Shown here piece after piece: positions 1 through 15,800 of a stretch of 64,000 nt of DNA. The position numbers were made by a program, and so were the translations under genes. How positions within the stretch are numbered: position 1 is the stretch's first letter; every line of letters begins with the position of its first letter. Below the pieces are notes generated by a model, which was not told the DNA's origin, ran no database searches, and saw nothing but the letters and a program-made list of their open reading frames with translations. The DNA lies in assembly GCA_028753945.1 (NCBI GenBank), contig JAPNXP010000008.1, positions 4,588,001-4,652,000 on the forward strand, written 5' to 3'. Source of the DNA: Hexactinellida sp. DTS-2022. Taxonomy: Eukaryota > Porifera > Hexactinellida.

Positions 1-1851
1 TTCGATTGGATTCGCAATTTATTATATTCATCAATAACTAATTGAAAGCATTTGTCCTTTCTATTTATAGCACATTCTACTCAAGTAGAACCTCGTCAAA
101 CATATAATATTGTACGCATTTTGCGTACAATATATAGCACATTATACTATAGTTGACCTTCGTTTAGATTAGAAATTCATTATATCCACCAATAACTTAT
201 TGAAAGCATTTGTCCTTTCTATTTCTAGCACATTCTACTCAAGTAGAACCTCGTCACGCATATAATATTGTACGCATTTTGCGTATAATATATAGCACAT
301 TATACTATAGTTGACCTTCCTTTGGATCCGAAATTCATTATTTCCAACAATAACAGAATGAAAGCATTTATCCTTTCTATTTCTAGCACATTCTACTCAA
401 GTAGAACCTCGTCACGCATATAATATTGTACGCTTTTTGCGTACAATATATAGCACATTATATACTCAAGTCGAACCTCGTCAAGCATATAAAATTGTAC
501 TACGCATTTTGCGTACAATATATAGCACATTATACTATAGTTGACCTTCGTTTGGATCCAAAATTCATTATTTCCACCAATAACTTATTGAAAGCATTTG
601 TCCTTTCTATTTATAGCACATTCTACTAAAGTTGAACCTCGTCAAGCATATAATATTGTACGCATTTTGCGTACAATATATAGCACATTATACTATAGTT
701 GACCTTCGATTGGATTCGCAATTTATTATATTCATCAATACCTAATTGAAAGCATTTGTCCTTTCTATTTATAGCACATTCTACTCAAGTAGATCCTCGT
801 CAAACATATAATATTGTACGCATTTTGCGTACAATATATAGCACATTATACTATAGTTGACCTTCGTTTAGATTAGAAATTCATTATATCCACCAATAAC
901 TTATTGAAAGCATTTGTCTTTTCTATTTCTAGCACATTCTACTCAAGTAGAACCTCGTCACGCATATAATATTGTACGCATTTTGCGTACAATATATAGC
1001 ACATTATACTATAGTTGACCTTCGTTTAGATTAGAAATTCATTATATCCACCAATAACTTATTGAAAGCATTTGTCCTTTCTATTTCTAGCACATTCTAC
1101 TCAAGTAGAACCTCGTCACGCATATAATATTGTACGCATTTTGCGTACAATATATAGCACATTATACTATAGTTGACCTTCGTTTAGATTAGAAATTCAT
1201 TATATCCACCAATAACTTATTGAAAGCATTTGTCTTTTCTATTTATAGCACATTCTACTCAAGTAGAACCTCGTCACCCATATAATATTGTACGCATTTT
1301 GCGTATAATATATAGCACATTATACTATAGTTGACCTTCGTTTGGATTAGAAATTTATTATATTCACCAATAACTTATTGAAAGCATTTGTCCTTTCTAT
1401 TTCTAGCACATTCTACTCAATTAGAACCTCGTCACGCATATAATATTGTACGCATTTTGCGTATAATATATAGCACATTATACTATAGTTGACCTTCCTT
1501 TGGATCCGAAATTCATTATTTCCAACAATAACAGAATGAAAGCATTTATCCTTTCTATTTCTAGCACATTCTACTCAAGTAGAACCTCGTCACGCATATA
1601 ATATTGTACGCTTTTTGCGTACAATATATAGCACATTATACTATAGTTGACCTTCCTTTGGATCCGAAATTCATTATTTCCAACAATAACAGAATGAAAG
1701 CATTTATCCTTTCTATTTCTAGCACATTCTACTCAAGTAGAACCTCGTTACGCATATAATATTGTACGCATTTTGCGTACAATATATAGCACATTATACT
1801 ATAGTTGACCTTCGTTTGGATTAGAAATTTATTATATTCACCAATAACAGA

Positions 1852-2540
1852 TTGAAAGCATTTGTCCTTTCTATTTATAGCACATTCTACTCAAGTAGAA
1901 CCTCGTCACGCATAATATTGTACGCTTTTTGCGTACAATATATAGCACATTATACTATAGTTGACCTTCCTTTGGATCCGAAATTCATTATTTCCAACAA
2001 TAACAGAATGAAAGCATTTGTCCTTTCTATTTCTAGCACATTCTACTAAAGTAGAACCTCGTCACGCATATAATATTGTACGCTTTTTGCGTACAATATA
2101 TAGCACATTATACTATAGTTGACCTTCCTTTGGATCCGAAATTCATTATTTCCAACAATAACAGAATGAAAGCATTTATCCTTTCTATTTATAGCACATT
2201 CTACTCAAGTCGAACCTCGTCAAGCATATAAAATTGTACGCATTTTGCGTACAATATATAGCACATTATACTATAGTTGACCTTCGTTTGGATTAGAAAT
2301 TTATTATATTCACCAATAACAGATTGAAAGCATTTGTCCTTTCTATTTATAGCACATTCTACTCAAGTAGAACCTCGTCACGCATAATATTGTACGCTTT
2401 TTGCGTACAATATATAGCGCATTATACTATAGTTGACCTTCCTTTGGATCCGAAATTCATTATTTCCAACAATAACAGAATGAAAGCATTTGTCCTTTCT
2501 ATTTCTAGCACATTCTACTAAAGTAGAACCTCGTCACGCA
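1852..2540 (+). repeat. Three-monomer (472-bp) subunit of the satellite
   Basis: Identical blocks begin at 1,852 and 2,324, and again at 5,919 and 6,391, each pair 472 bp apart. That is three monomers minus two bases, because one monomer reads CACGCATAATATTG instead of CACGCATATAATATTG. This trimer is the smallest higher-order unit visible. Confidence 0.8.
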
Positions 2541-5500
2541 TATAATACTATAGTTGACCTTCCTTTGGATCCGAAATTCATTATTTCCACCAATAACAGA
2601 TTGAAAGCATTTGTCCTTTCTATTTATAGCACATTCTACTCAAGTAGAACCTCGTCACGCATATAATATTGTACGCATTTTGCGTATAATATATAGCACA
2701 TTATACTATAGTTGACCTTCGTTTGGATTAGAAATTTATTATATTCACCAATAACTTATTGAAAGCATTTGTCCTTTCTATTTATAGCACATTCTACTCA
2801 ATTAGAACCTCGTCACGCATATAATATTGTACGCATTTTGCGTATAATATATAGCACATTATACTATAGTTGACCTTCCTTTGGATCCGAAATTCATTAT
2901 TTCCAACAATAACTTATTGAAAGCATTTGTCCTTTCTATTTATAGCACATTCTACTAAAGTTGAACCTCGTCAAGCATATAATATTGTACGCATTTTGCG
3001 TACAATATATAGCACATTATACTGTAGTTGACCTTCGATTGGATTCGCAATTTATTATATTCATCAATAACTAATTGAAAGCATTTGTCCTTTCTATTTA
3101 TAGCACATTCTACTCAAGTAGAACCTCGTCAAACATATAATATTGTACGCATTTTGCGTACAATATATAGCACATTATACTATAGTTGACCTTCGTTTAG
3201 ATTAGAAATTCATTATATCCACCAATAACTTATTGAAAGCATTTGTCTTTTCTATTTCTAGCACATTCTACTCAAGTAGAACCTCGTCACGCATATAATA
3301 TTGTACGCATTTTGCGTACAATATATAGCACATTATACTATAGTTGACCTTCGTTTGGATTCGAAATTTATTATATCCACCAATAACTTATTGAAAGCAT
3401 TTGTCCTTTCTATTTCTAGCACATTCTACTCAAGTAGAACCTCGTTACGCATATAATATTGTACGCATTTTGCGTACAATATATAGCACATTATACTATA
3501 GTTGACCTTCGTTTGGATTCGAAATTTATTATATCCACCAATAACTTATTGAAAGCATTTGTCCTTTCTATTTATAGCACATTCTACTAAAGTAGAACCT
3601 CGTCACGCATATGATATTGTACGCATTTTGCGTACAATATATAGCACATTATACTATAGTTGACCTTCGTTTGGATCCAAAATTCATTATTTCCACCAAT
3701 AACTTATTGAAAGCATTTGTCCTTTCTATTTATAGCACATTCTACTAAAGTTGAACCTCGTCAAGCATATAATATTGTACGCATTTTGCGTACAATATAT
3801 AGCACATTATACTATAGTTGACCTTCGATTGGATTCGCAATTTATTATATTCATCAATAACTAATTGAAAGCATTTGTCCTTTCTATTTATAGCACATTC
3901 TACTCAAGTAGAACCTCGTCAAACATATAATATTGTACGCATTTTGCGTACAATATATAGCACATTATACTATAGTTGACCTTCGTTTAGATTAGAAATT
4001 CATTATATCCACCAATAACTTATTGAAAGCATTTGTCCTTTCTATTTATAGCACATTCTACTAAAGTAGAACCTCGTCACGCATATGATATTGTACGCAT
4101 TTTGCGTACAATATATAGCACATTATACTATAGTTGACCTTCGTTTGGATTCGAAATTTATTATATCCACCAATAACAGATTGAAAGCTTTTGTCCTTTC
4201 TATTTATAGCACATTCTACTCAAGTCGAACCTCGTCACGCATATAATATTGTACGCATTTTGCGTACAATATATAGCACATTATACTATAGTTGACCTTC
4301 GTTTGGATTCGAAATTTATTATATCCACCAATAACTTATTGAAAGCATTTGTCCTTTCTATTTCTAGCACATTCTACTCAAGTAGAACCTCGTTACGCAT
4401 ATAATATTCTACGCATTTTGCGTACAATATATAGCACATTATACTATAGTTGACCTTCGTTTGGATTCGAAATTTATTATATCCACCAATAACTTATTGA
4501 AAGCATTTGTCCTTTCTATTTATAGCACATTCTACTAAAGTAGAACCTCGTCACGCATATGATATTGTACGCATTTTGCGTACAATATATAGCACATTAT
4601 ACTATAGTTGACCTTCGTTTGGATCCAAAATTCATTATTTCCACCAATAACTTATTGAAAGCATTTGTCCTTTCTATTTATAGCACATTCTACTAAAGTT
4701 GAACCTCGTCAAGCATATAATATTGTACGCATTTTGCGTACAATATATAGCACATTATACTATAGTTGACCTTCGATTGGATTCGCAATTTATTATATTC
4801 ATCAATAACTAATTGAAAGCATTTGTCCTTTCTATTTATAGCACATTCTACTCAAGTAGAACCTCGTCAAACATATAATATTGTACGCATTTTGCGTACA
4901 ATATATAGCACATTATACTATAGTTGACCTTCGTTTAGATTAGAAATTCATTATATCCACCAATAACTTATTGAAAGCATTTGTCTTTTCTATTTCTAGC
5001 ACATTCTACTCAAGTAGAACCTCGTCACGCATATAATATTGTACGCATTTTGCGTACAATATATAGCACATTATACTATAGTTGACCTTCGTTTAGATTA
5101 GAAATTCATTATATCCACCAATAACTTATTGAAAGCATTTGTCCTTTCTATTTCTAGCACATTCTACTCAAGTAGAACCTCGTCACGCATATAATATTGT
5201 ACGCATTTTGCGTACAATATATAGCACATTATACTATAGTTGACCTTCGTTTAGATTAGAAATTCATTATATCCACCAATAACTTATTGAAAGCATTTGT
5301 CTTTTCTATTTATAGCACATTCTACTCAAGTAGAACCTCGTCACGCATATAATATTGTACGCATTTTGCGTATAATATATAGCACATTATACTATAGTTG
5401 ACCTTCGTTTGGATTAGAAATTTATTATATTCACCAATAACTTATTGAAAGCATTTGTCCTTTCTATTTCTAGCACATTCTACTCAAGTAGAACCTCGTC

Positions 5501-6889
5501 ACGCATATAATATTGTACGCTTTTTGCGTACAATATATAGCACATTATACTATAGTTGACCTTCCTTTGGATCCGAAATTCATTATTTCCAACAATAACA
5601 GAATGAAAGCATTTATCCTTTCTATTTCTAGCACATTCTACTCAATTAGAACCTCGTCACGCATATAATATTGTACGCATTTTGCGTATAATATATAGCA
5701 CATTATACTATAGTTGACCTTCCTTTGGATCCGAAATTCATTATTTCCAACAATAACAGAATGAAAGCATTTATCCTTTCTATTTCTAGCACATTCTACT
5801 CAAGTAGAACCTCGTCACGCATATAATATTGTACGCTTTTTGCGTACAATATATACCACATTATACTATAGTTGACCTTCGTTTGGATTAGAAATTTATT
5901 ATATTCACCAATAACAGATTGAAAGCATTTGTCCTTTCTATTTATAGCACATTCTACTCGAGTAGAACCTCGTCACGCATAATATTGTACGCTTTTTGCG
6001 TACAATATATAGCACATTATACTATAGTTGACCTTCCTTTGGATCCGAAATTCATTATTTCCAACAATAACAGAATGAAAGCATTTGTCCTTTCTATTTC
6101 TAGCACATTCTACTAAAGTAGAACCTCGTCACGCATATAATATTGTACGCTTTTTGCGTACATTATATAGCACATTATACTATAGTTGACCTTCCTTTGG
6201 ATCCGAAATTCATTATTTCCAACAATAACAGAATGAAAGCATTTATCCTTTCTATTTATAGCACATTCTACTCAAGTCGAACCTCGTCAAGCATATAAAA
6301 TTGTACGCATTTTGCGTACAATATATAGCACATTATACTATAGTTGACCTTCGTTTGGATTAGAAATTTATTATATTCACCAATAACAGATTGAAAGCAT
6401 TTGTCCTTTCTATTTATAGCATATTCTACTCAAGTAGAACCTCGTCACGCATAATATTGTACGCTTTTTGCGTACAATATATAGCGCATTATACTATAGT
6501 TGACCTTCCTTTGGATCCGAAATTCATTATTTCCAACAATAACAGAATGAAAGCATTTGTCCTTTCTATTTCTAGCACATTCTACTAAAGTAGAACCTCG
6601 TCACGCATATAATATTGTACGCTTTTTGCGTACAATATATAGCACATTATACTATAGTTGACCTTCCTTTGGATCCGAAATTCATTATTTCCACCAATAA
6701 CAGATTGAAAGCATTTGTCCTTTCTATTTATAGCACATTCTACTCAAGTAGAACCTCGTCACGCATATAATATTGTACGCATTTTGCGTATAATATATAG
6801 CACATTATACTATAGTTGACCTTCGTTTGGATTAGAAATTTATTATATTCACCAATAACTTATTGAAAGCATTTGTCCTTTCTATTTAT

Positions 6890-9800
6890 AGCACATTCTT
6901 CTCAATTAGAACCTCGTCACGCATATAATATTGTACGCATTTTGCGTATAATATATAGCACATTATACTATAGTTGACCTTCCTTTGGATCCGAAATTCA
7001 TTATTTCCAACAATAACAGAATGAAAGCATTTATCCTTTCTATTTCTAGCACATTCTACTCAAGTAGAACCTCGTCACGCATATAATATTGTACGCTTTT
7101 TGCGTACAATATATAGCACATTATACTATAGTTGACCTTCCTTTGGATCCGAAATTCATTATTTCCAACAATAACAGAATGAAAGCATTTATCCTTTCTA
7201 TTTCTAGCACATTCTACTCAAGTAGAACCTCGTTACGCATATAATATTGTACGCATTTTGCGTACAATATATAGCACATTATACTATAGTTGACCTTCGT
7301 TTGGATTCGAAATTTATTATATCCACCAATAACAGATTGAAAGCTTTTGTCCTTTATATTTATAGCACATTCTACTCAAGTCGAACCTCGTCACGCATAT
7401 AATATTGTACGCATTTTGCGTACAATATATAGCACATTATACTATAGTTGACCTTCGTTTGGATTCGAAATTTATTATATCCACCAATAACAGATTGAAA
7501 GCTTTTGTCCTTTCTATTTATAGCACATTCTACTCAAGTCGAACCTCGTCACGCATATAATATTGTACGCATTTTGCGTACAATATATAGCACATTATAC
7601 TATAGTTGACCTTCGTTTGGATTCGAAATTTATTATATCCACCAATAACTTATTGAAAGCATTTGTCCTTTCTATTTATAGCACATTCTATTCTAGTAGA
7701 ACCTCGTCAAACATATAATATTGTACGCATTTTGCGTACAATATATAGCACATTATACTATAGTTGACCTTCGTTTGGATCCAAAATTCATTATTTCCAC
7801 CAATAACTTATTGAAAGCATTTGTCCTTTCTATTTATAGCACATTCTACTAAAGTTGAACCTCGTCAAGCATATAATATTGTACGCATTTTGCGTACAAT
7901 ATATAGCACATTATACTATAGTTGACTTTCGTTTAGATTAGAAATTCATTATATCCACCAATAACTTATTGAAAGCATTTGTCTTTTCTATTTCTAGCAC
8001 ATTCTTCTCAATTAGAACCTCGTCACGCATATAATATTGTACGCATTTTGCGTATAATATATAGCACATTATACTATAGTTGACCTTCCTTTGGATCCGA
8101 AATTCATTATTTCCAACAATAACAGAATGAAAGCATTTATCCTTTCTATTTCTAGCACATTCTACTCAAGTAGAACCTCGTCACGCATATAATATTGTAC
8201 GCTTTTTGCGTACAATATATAGCACATTATACTATAGTTGACCTTCCTTTGGATCCGAAATTCATTATTTCCACCAAGAACAGATTGAAAGCATTTGTCC
8301 TTTCTATTTATAGCACATTCTACTCAAGTAGAACCTCGTCACGCATATAATATTGTACGCATTTTGCGTATAATATATAGCACATTATACTATAGTTGAC
8401 CTTCGTTTGGATTAGAAATTTATTATATTCACCAATAACTTATTGAAAGCATTTGTCCTTTCTATTTATAGCACATTCTTCTCAATTAGAACCTCGTCAC
8501 GCATATAATATTGTACGCATTTTGCGTATAATATATAGCACATTATACTATAGTTGACCTTCCTTTGGATCCGAAATTCATTATTTCCAACAATAACAGA
8601 ATGAAAGCATTTATCCTTTCTATTTATAGCACATTCTACTCAAGTAGAACCTCGTCACGCATATAATATTGTACGCTTTTTGCGTACAATATATAGCACA
8701 TTATACTATAGTTGACCTTCCTTTGGATCCGAAATTCATTATTTCCAACAATAACAGAATGAAAGCATTTATCCTTTCTATTTCTAGCACATTCTACTCA
8801 AGTAGAACCTCGTTACGCATATAATATTGTACGCATTTTGCGTACAATATATAGCACATTATACTATAGTTGACCTTCGTTTGGATTCGAAATTTATTAT
8901 ATCCACCAATAACAGATTGAAAGCTTTTGTCCTTTCTATTTATAGCACATTCTACTCAAGTCGAACCTCGTCACGCATATAATATTGTACGCATTTTGCG
9001 TACAATATATAGCACATTATACTATAGTTGACCTTCGTTTGGATTCGAAATTTATTATATCCACCAATAACAGATTGAAAGCTTTTGTCCTTTCTATTTA
9101 TAGCACATTCTACTCAAGTCGAACCTCGTCACGCATATAATATTGTACGCATTTTGCGTACAATATATAGCACATTATACTATAGTTGACCTTCGTTTGG
9201 ATTCGAAATTTATTATATCCACCAATAACTTATTGAAAGCATTTGTCCTTTCTATTTCTAGCACATTCTACTCAAGTAGAACCTCGTTACGCATATAATA
9301 TTGTACGCATTTTGCGTACAATATATAGCACATTATACTATAGTTGACCTTCGTTTGGATTCGAAATTTATTATATCCACCAATCACTTATTGAAAGCAT
9401 TTGTCCTTTCTATTTATAGCACATTCTACTAAAGTAGAACCTTGTCACGCATATGATATTGTACGCATTTTGCGTACAATATATAGCACATTATACTATA
9501 GTTGACCTTCGTTTGGATCCAAAATTCATTATTTCCACCAATAACTTATTGAAAGCATTTGTCCTTTCTATTTATAGCACATTCTACTAAAGTTGAACCT
9601 CGTCAAGCATATAATATTGTACGCATTTTGCGTACAATATATAGCACATTATACTATAGTTGACTTTCGTTTAGATTAGAAATTCATTATATCCACCAAT
9701 AACTTATTGAAAGCATTTGTCTTTTCTATTTCTAGCACATTCTACTCAAGTAGAACCTCGTCACGCATATAATATTGTACGCATTTTGCGTACAATATAT

Positions 9801-12800
9801 AGCACATTATACTATAGTTGACCTTCGTTTAGATTAGAAATTCATTATATCCACCAATAACTTATTGAAAGCATTTGTCCTTTCTATTTCTAGCACATTC
9901 TACTCAAGTAGAACCTCGTCACGCATATAATATTGTACGCATTTTGCGTATAATATATAGCACATTATACTATAGTTGACCTTCCTTTGGATCCGAAATT
10001 CATTATTTCCAACAATAACAGAATGAAAGCATTTATCCTTTCTATTTCTAGCACATTCTACTCAAGTAGAACCTCGTTACGCATATAATATTGTACGCAT
10101 TTTGCGTACAATATATAGCACATTATACTATAGTTGACCTTCGTTTGGATTAGAAATTCATTATATCCACCAATAACTTATTGAAAGCATTTGTCCTTTC
10201 TATTTCTAGCACATTCTACTCAAGTAGAACCTCGTCACGCATATAATATTGTACGCTTTTTGCGTACAATATATAGCACATTATACTATAGTTGACCTTC
10301 CTTTGGATCCGAAATTCATTATTTCCAACAATAACAGAATGAAAGCATTTATCCTTTCTATTTCTAGCACATTCTACTCAAGTAGAACCTCGTTACGCAT
10401 ATAATATTGTACGCATTTTGCGTACAATATATAGCACATTATACTATAGTTGACCTTCGTTTGGATTAGAAATTTATTATATTCACCAATAACAGATTGA
10501 AAGCATTTGTCCTTTCTATTTATAGCACATTCTACTCAAGTAGAACCTCGTCACGCATAATATTGTACGCTTTTTGCGTACAATATATAGCACATTATAC
10601 TATAGTTGACCTTCCTTTGGATCCGAAATTCATTATTTCCAACAATAACAGAATGAAAGCATTTGTCCTTTCTATTTCTAGCACATTCTACTAAAGTAGA
10701 ACCTGTTCACGCATATAATATTGTACGCTTTTTGCGTACAATATATAGCACATTATACTATAGTTGACCTTCCTTTGGATCCGAAATTCATTATTTCCAA
10801 CAATAACAGAATAAAGCATTTATCCTTTCTATTTATAGCACATTCTACTCAAGTCGAACCTCGTCAAGCATATAAAATTGTACGCATTTTGCGTACAATA
10901 TATAGCACATTATAATATAGTTGACCTTCGTTTGGATTAGAAATTTATTATATTCACCATTAACAGATTGAAAGCATTTGTCCTTTCTATTTATAGCACA
11001 TTCTACTCAAGTAGAACCTCGTCACGCATAATATTGTACGCTTTTTGCGTACAATATATAGCGCATTATACTATAGTTGACCTTCCTTTGGATCCGAAAT
11101 TCATTATTTCCAACAATAACAGAATGAAAGCATTTATCCTTTCTATTTATAGCACATTCTACTCAAGTCGAACCTCGTCAAGCATATAAAATTGTACGCA
11201 TTTTGCGTACAATATATAGCACATTATACTATAGTTGACCTTCGTTTGGATTAGAAATTTATTATATTCACCAATAACAGATTGAAAGCATTTGTCCTTT
11301 CTATTTATAGCACATTCTACTCAAGTAGAACCTCGTCACGCATAATATTGTACGCTTTTTGCGTACAATATATAGCGCATTATACTATAGTTGACCTTCC
11401 TTTGGATCCGAAATTCATTATTTCCAACAATAACAGAATGAAAGCATTTGTCCTTTCTATTTCTAGCACATTCTACTAAAGTAGAACCTCGTCACGCATA
11501 TAATACTATAGTTGACCTTCCTTTGGATCCGAAATTCATTATTTCCACCAATAACAGATTGAAAGCATTTGTCCTTTCTATTTATAGCACATTCTACTCA
11601 AGTAGAACCTCGTCACGCATATAATATTGTACGCATTTTGCGTATAATATATAGCACATTATACTATAGTTGACCTTCGTTTGGATTAGAAATTTATTAT
11701 ATTCACCAATAACTTATTGAAAGCATTTGTCCTTTCTATTTATAGCACATTCTACTCAATTAGAACCTCGTCACGCATATAATATTGTACGCATTTTGCG
11801 TATAATATATAGCACATTATACTATAGTTGACCTTCCTTTGGATCCGAAATTCATTATTTCCAACAATAACTTATTGAAAGCATTTGTCCTTTCTATTTA
11901 TAGCACATTCTACTAAAGTTGAACCTCGTCAAGCATATAATATTGTACGCATTTTGCCTACAATATATAGCACATTATACTGTAGTTGACCTTCGATTGG
12001 ATTCGCAATTTATTATATTCATCAATAACTAATTGAAAGCATTTGTCCTTTCTATTTATAGCACATTCTACTCAAGTAGAACCTCGTCAAACATATAATA
12101 TTGTACGCATTTTGCGTACAATATATAGCACATTATACTATAGTTGACCTTCGTTTAGATTAGAAATTCATTATATCCACCAATAACTTATTGAAAGCAT
12201 TTGTCCTTTATATTTATAGCACATTCTACTAAAGTAGAACCTCGTCACGCATATGATATTGTACGCATTTTGCGTACAATATATAGCACATTATACTATA
12301 GTTGACCTTCGTTTGGATTCGAAATTTATTATATCCACCAATAACAGATTGAAAGCTTTTGTCCTTTCTATTTATAGCACATTCTACTCAAGTAGAACCT
12401 CGTTACGCATATAATATTGTACGCATTTTGCGTACAATATATAGCACATTATACTATAGTTGACCTTCGTTTGGATTCGAAATTTATTATATCCACCAAT
12501 CACTTATTGAAAGCATTTGTCCTTTCTATTTATAGCACATTCTACTAAAGTAGAACCTTGTCACGCATATGATATTGTACGCATTTTGCGTACAATATAT
12601 AGCACATTATACTATAGTTGACCTTCGTTTGGATCCAAAATTCATTATTTCCACCAATAACTTATTGAAAGCATTTGTCCTTTCTATTTATAGCACATTC
12701 TACTAAAGTTGAAGCTCGTCAAGCATATAATATTGTACGCATTTTGCGTACAATATATAGCACATTATACTATAGTTGACTTTCGTTTAGATTAGAAATT

Positions 12801-15800
12801 CATTATATCCACCAATAACTTATTGAAAGCATTTGTCTTTTCTATTTCTAGCACATTCTTCTCAATTAGAACCTCGTCACGCATATAATATTGTACGCAT
12901 TTTGCGTATAATATATAGCACATTATACTATAGTTGACCTTCCTTTGGATCCGAAATTCATTATTTCCAACAATAACAGAATGAAAGCATTTATCCTTTC
13001 TATTTCTAGCACATTCTACTCAAGTAGAACCTCGTCACGCATATAATATTGTACGCTTTTTGCGTACAATATATAGCACATTATACTATAGTTGACCTTC
13101 CTTTGGATCCGAAATTCATTATTTCCAACAATAACAGAATGAAAGCATTTATCCTTTCTATTTCTAGCACATTCTACTCAAGTAGAACCTCGTTACGCAT
13201 ATAATATTGTACGCATTTTGCGTACAATATATAGCACATTATACTATAGTTGACCTTCGTTTGGATTCGAAATTTATTATATCCACCAATAACAGATTGA
13301 AAGCTTTTGTCCTTTATATTTATAGCACATTCTACTCAAGTCGAACCTCGTCACGCATATAATATTGTACGCATTTTGCGTACAATATATAGCACATTAT
13401 ACTATAGTTGACCTTCGTTTGGATTCGAAATTTATTATATCCACCAATAACAGATTGAAAGCTTTTGTCCTTTCTATTTATAGCACATTCTACTCAAGTC
13501 GAACCTCGTCACGCATATAATATTGTACGCATTTTGCGTACAATATATAGCACATTATACTATAGTTGACCTTCGTTTGGATTCGAAATTTATTATATCC
13601 ACCAATAACTTATTGAAAGCATTTGTCCTTTCTATTTATAGCACATTCTACTCAAGTAGAACCTCGTCAAACATATAATATTGTACGCATTTTGCGTACA
13701 ATATATAGCACATTATACTATAGTTGACCTTCGTTTGGATCCAAAATTCATTATTTCCACCAATAACTTATTGAAAGCATTTGTCCTTTCTATTTATAGC
13801 ACATTCTACTAAAGTTGAACCTCGTCAAGCATATAATATTGTACGCATTTTGCGTACAATATATAGCACATTATACTATAGTTGACTTTCGTTTAGATTA
13901 GAAATTCATTATATCCACCAATAACTTATTGAAAGCATTTGTCTTTTCTATTTCTAGCACATTCTTCTCAATTAGAACCTCGTCACGCATATAATATTGT
14001 ACGCATTTTGCGTATAATATATAGCACATTATACTATAGTTGACCTTCCTTTGGATCCGAAATTCATTATTTCCAACAATAACAGAATGAAAGCATTTAT
14101 CCTTTCTATTTCTAGCACATTCTACTCAAGTAGAACCTCGTCACGCATATAATATTGTACGCTTTTTGCGTACAATATATAGCACATTATACTATAGTTG
14201 ACCTTCCTTTGGATCCGAAATTCATTATTTCCACCAATAACAGATTGAAAGCATTTGTCCTTTCTATTTATAGCACATTCTACTCAAGTAGAACCTCGTC
14301 ACGCATATAATATTGTACGCATTTTGCGTATAATATATAGCACATTATACTATAGTTGACCTTCGTTTGGATTAGAAATTTATTATATTCACCAATAACT
14401 TATTGAAAGCATTTGTCCTTTCTATTTATAGCACATTCTTCTCAATTAGAACCTCGTCACGCATATAATATTGTACGCATTTTGCGTATAATATATAGCA
14501 CATTATACTATAGTTGACCTTCCTTTGGATCCGAAATTCATTATTTCCAACAATAACAGAATGAAAGCATTTATCCTTTCTATTTCTAGCACATTCTACT
14601 CAAGTAGAACCTCGTCACGCATATAATATTGTACGCTTTTTGCGTACAATATATAGCACATTATACTATAGTTGACCTTCCTTTGGATCCGAAATTCATT
14701 ATTTCCAACAATAACAGAATGAAAGCATTTATCCTTTCTATTTCTAGCACATTCTACTCAAGTAGAACCTCGTTACGCATATAATATTGTACGCATTTTG
14801 CGTACAATATATAGCACATTATACTATAGTTGACCTTCGTTTGGATTCGAAATTTATTATATCCACCAATAACAGATTGAAAGCTTTTGTCCTTTCTATT
14901 TATAGCACATTCTACTCAAGTCGAACCTCGTCACGCATATAATATTGTACGCATTTTGCGTACAATATATAGCACATTATACTATAGTTGACCTTCGTTT
15001 GGATTCGAAATTTATTATATCCACCAATAACAGATTGAAAGCTTTTGTCCTTTCTATTTATAGCACATTCTACTCAAGTCGAACCTCGTCACGCATATAA
15101 TATTGTACGCATTTTGCGTACAATATATAGCACATTATACTATAGTTGACCTTCGTTTGGATTCGAAATTTATTATATCCACCAATAACTTATTGAAAGC
15201 ATTTGTCCTTTCTATTTCTAGCACATTCTACTCAAGTAGAACCTCGTTACGCATATAATATTGTACGCATTTTGCGTACAATATATAGCACATTATACTA
15301 TAGTTGACCTTCGTTTGGATTCGAAATTTATTATATCCACCAATCACTTATTGAAAGCATTTGTCCTTTCTATTTATAGCACATTCTACTAAAGTAGAAC
15401 CTTGTCACGCATATGATATTGTACGCATTTTGCGTACAATATATAGCACATTATACTATAGTTGACCTTCGTTTGGATCCAAAATTCATTATTTCCACCA
15501 ATAACTTATTGAAAGCATTTGTCCTTTCTATTTATAGCACATTCTACTAAAGTTGAACCTCGTCAAGCATATAATATTGTACGCATTTTGCGTACAATAT
15601 ATAGCACATTATACTATAGTTGACTTTCGTTTAGATTAGAAATTCATTATATCCACCAATAACTTATTGAAAGCATTTGTCTTTTCTATTTCTAGCACAT
15701 TCTACTCAAGTAGAACCTCGTCACGCATATAATATTGTACGCATTTTGCGTACAATATATAGCACATTATACTATAGTTGACCTTCGTTTAGATTAGAAA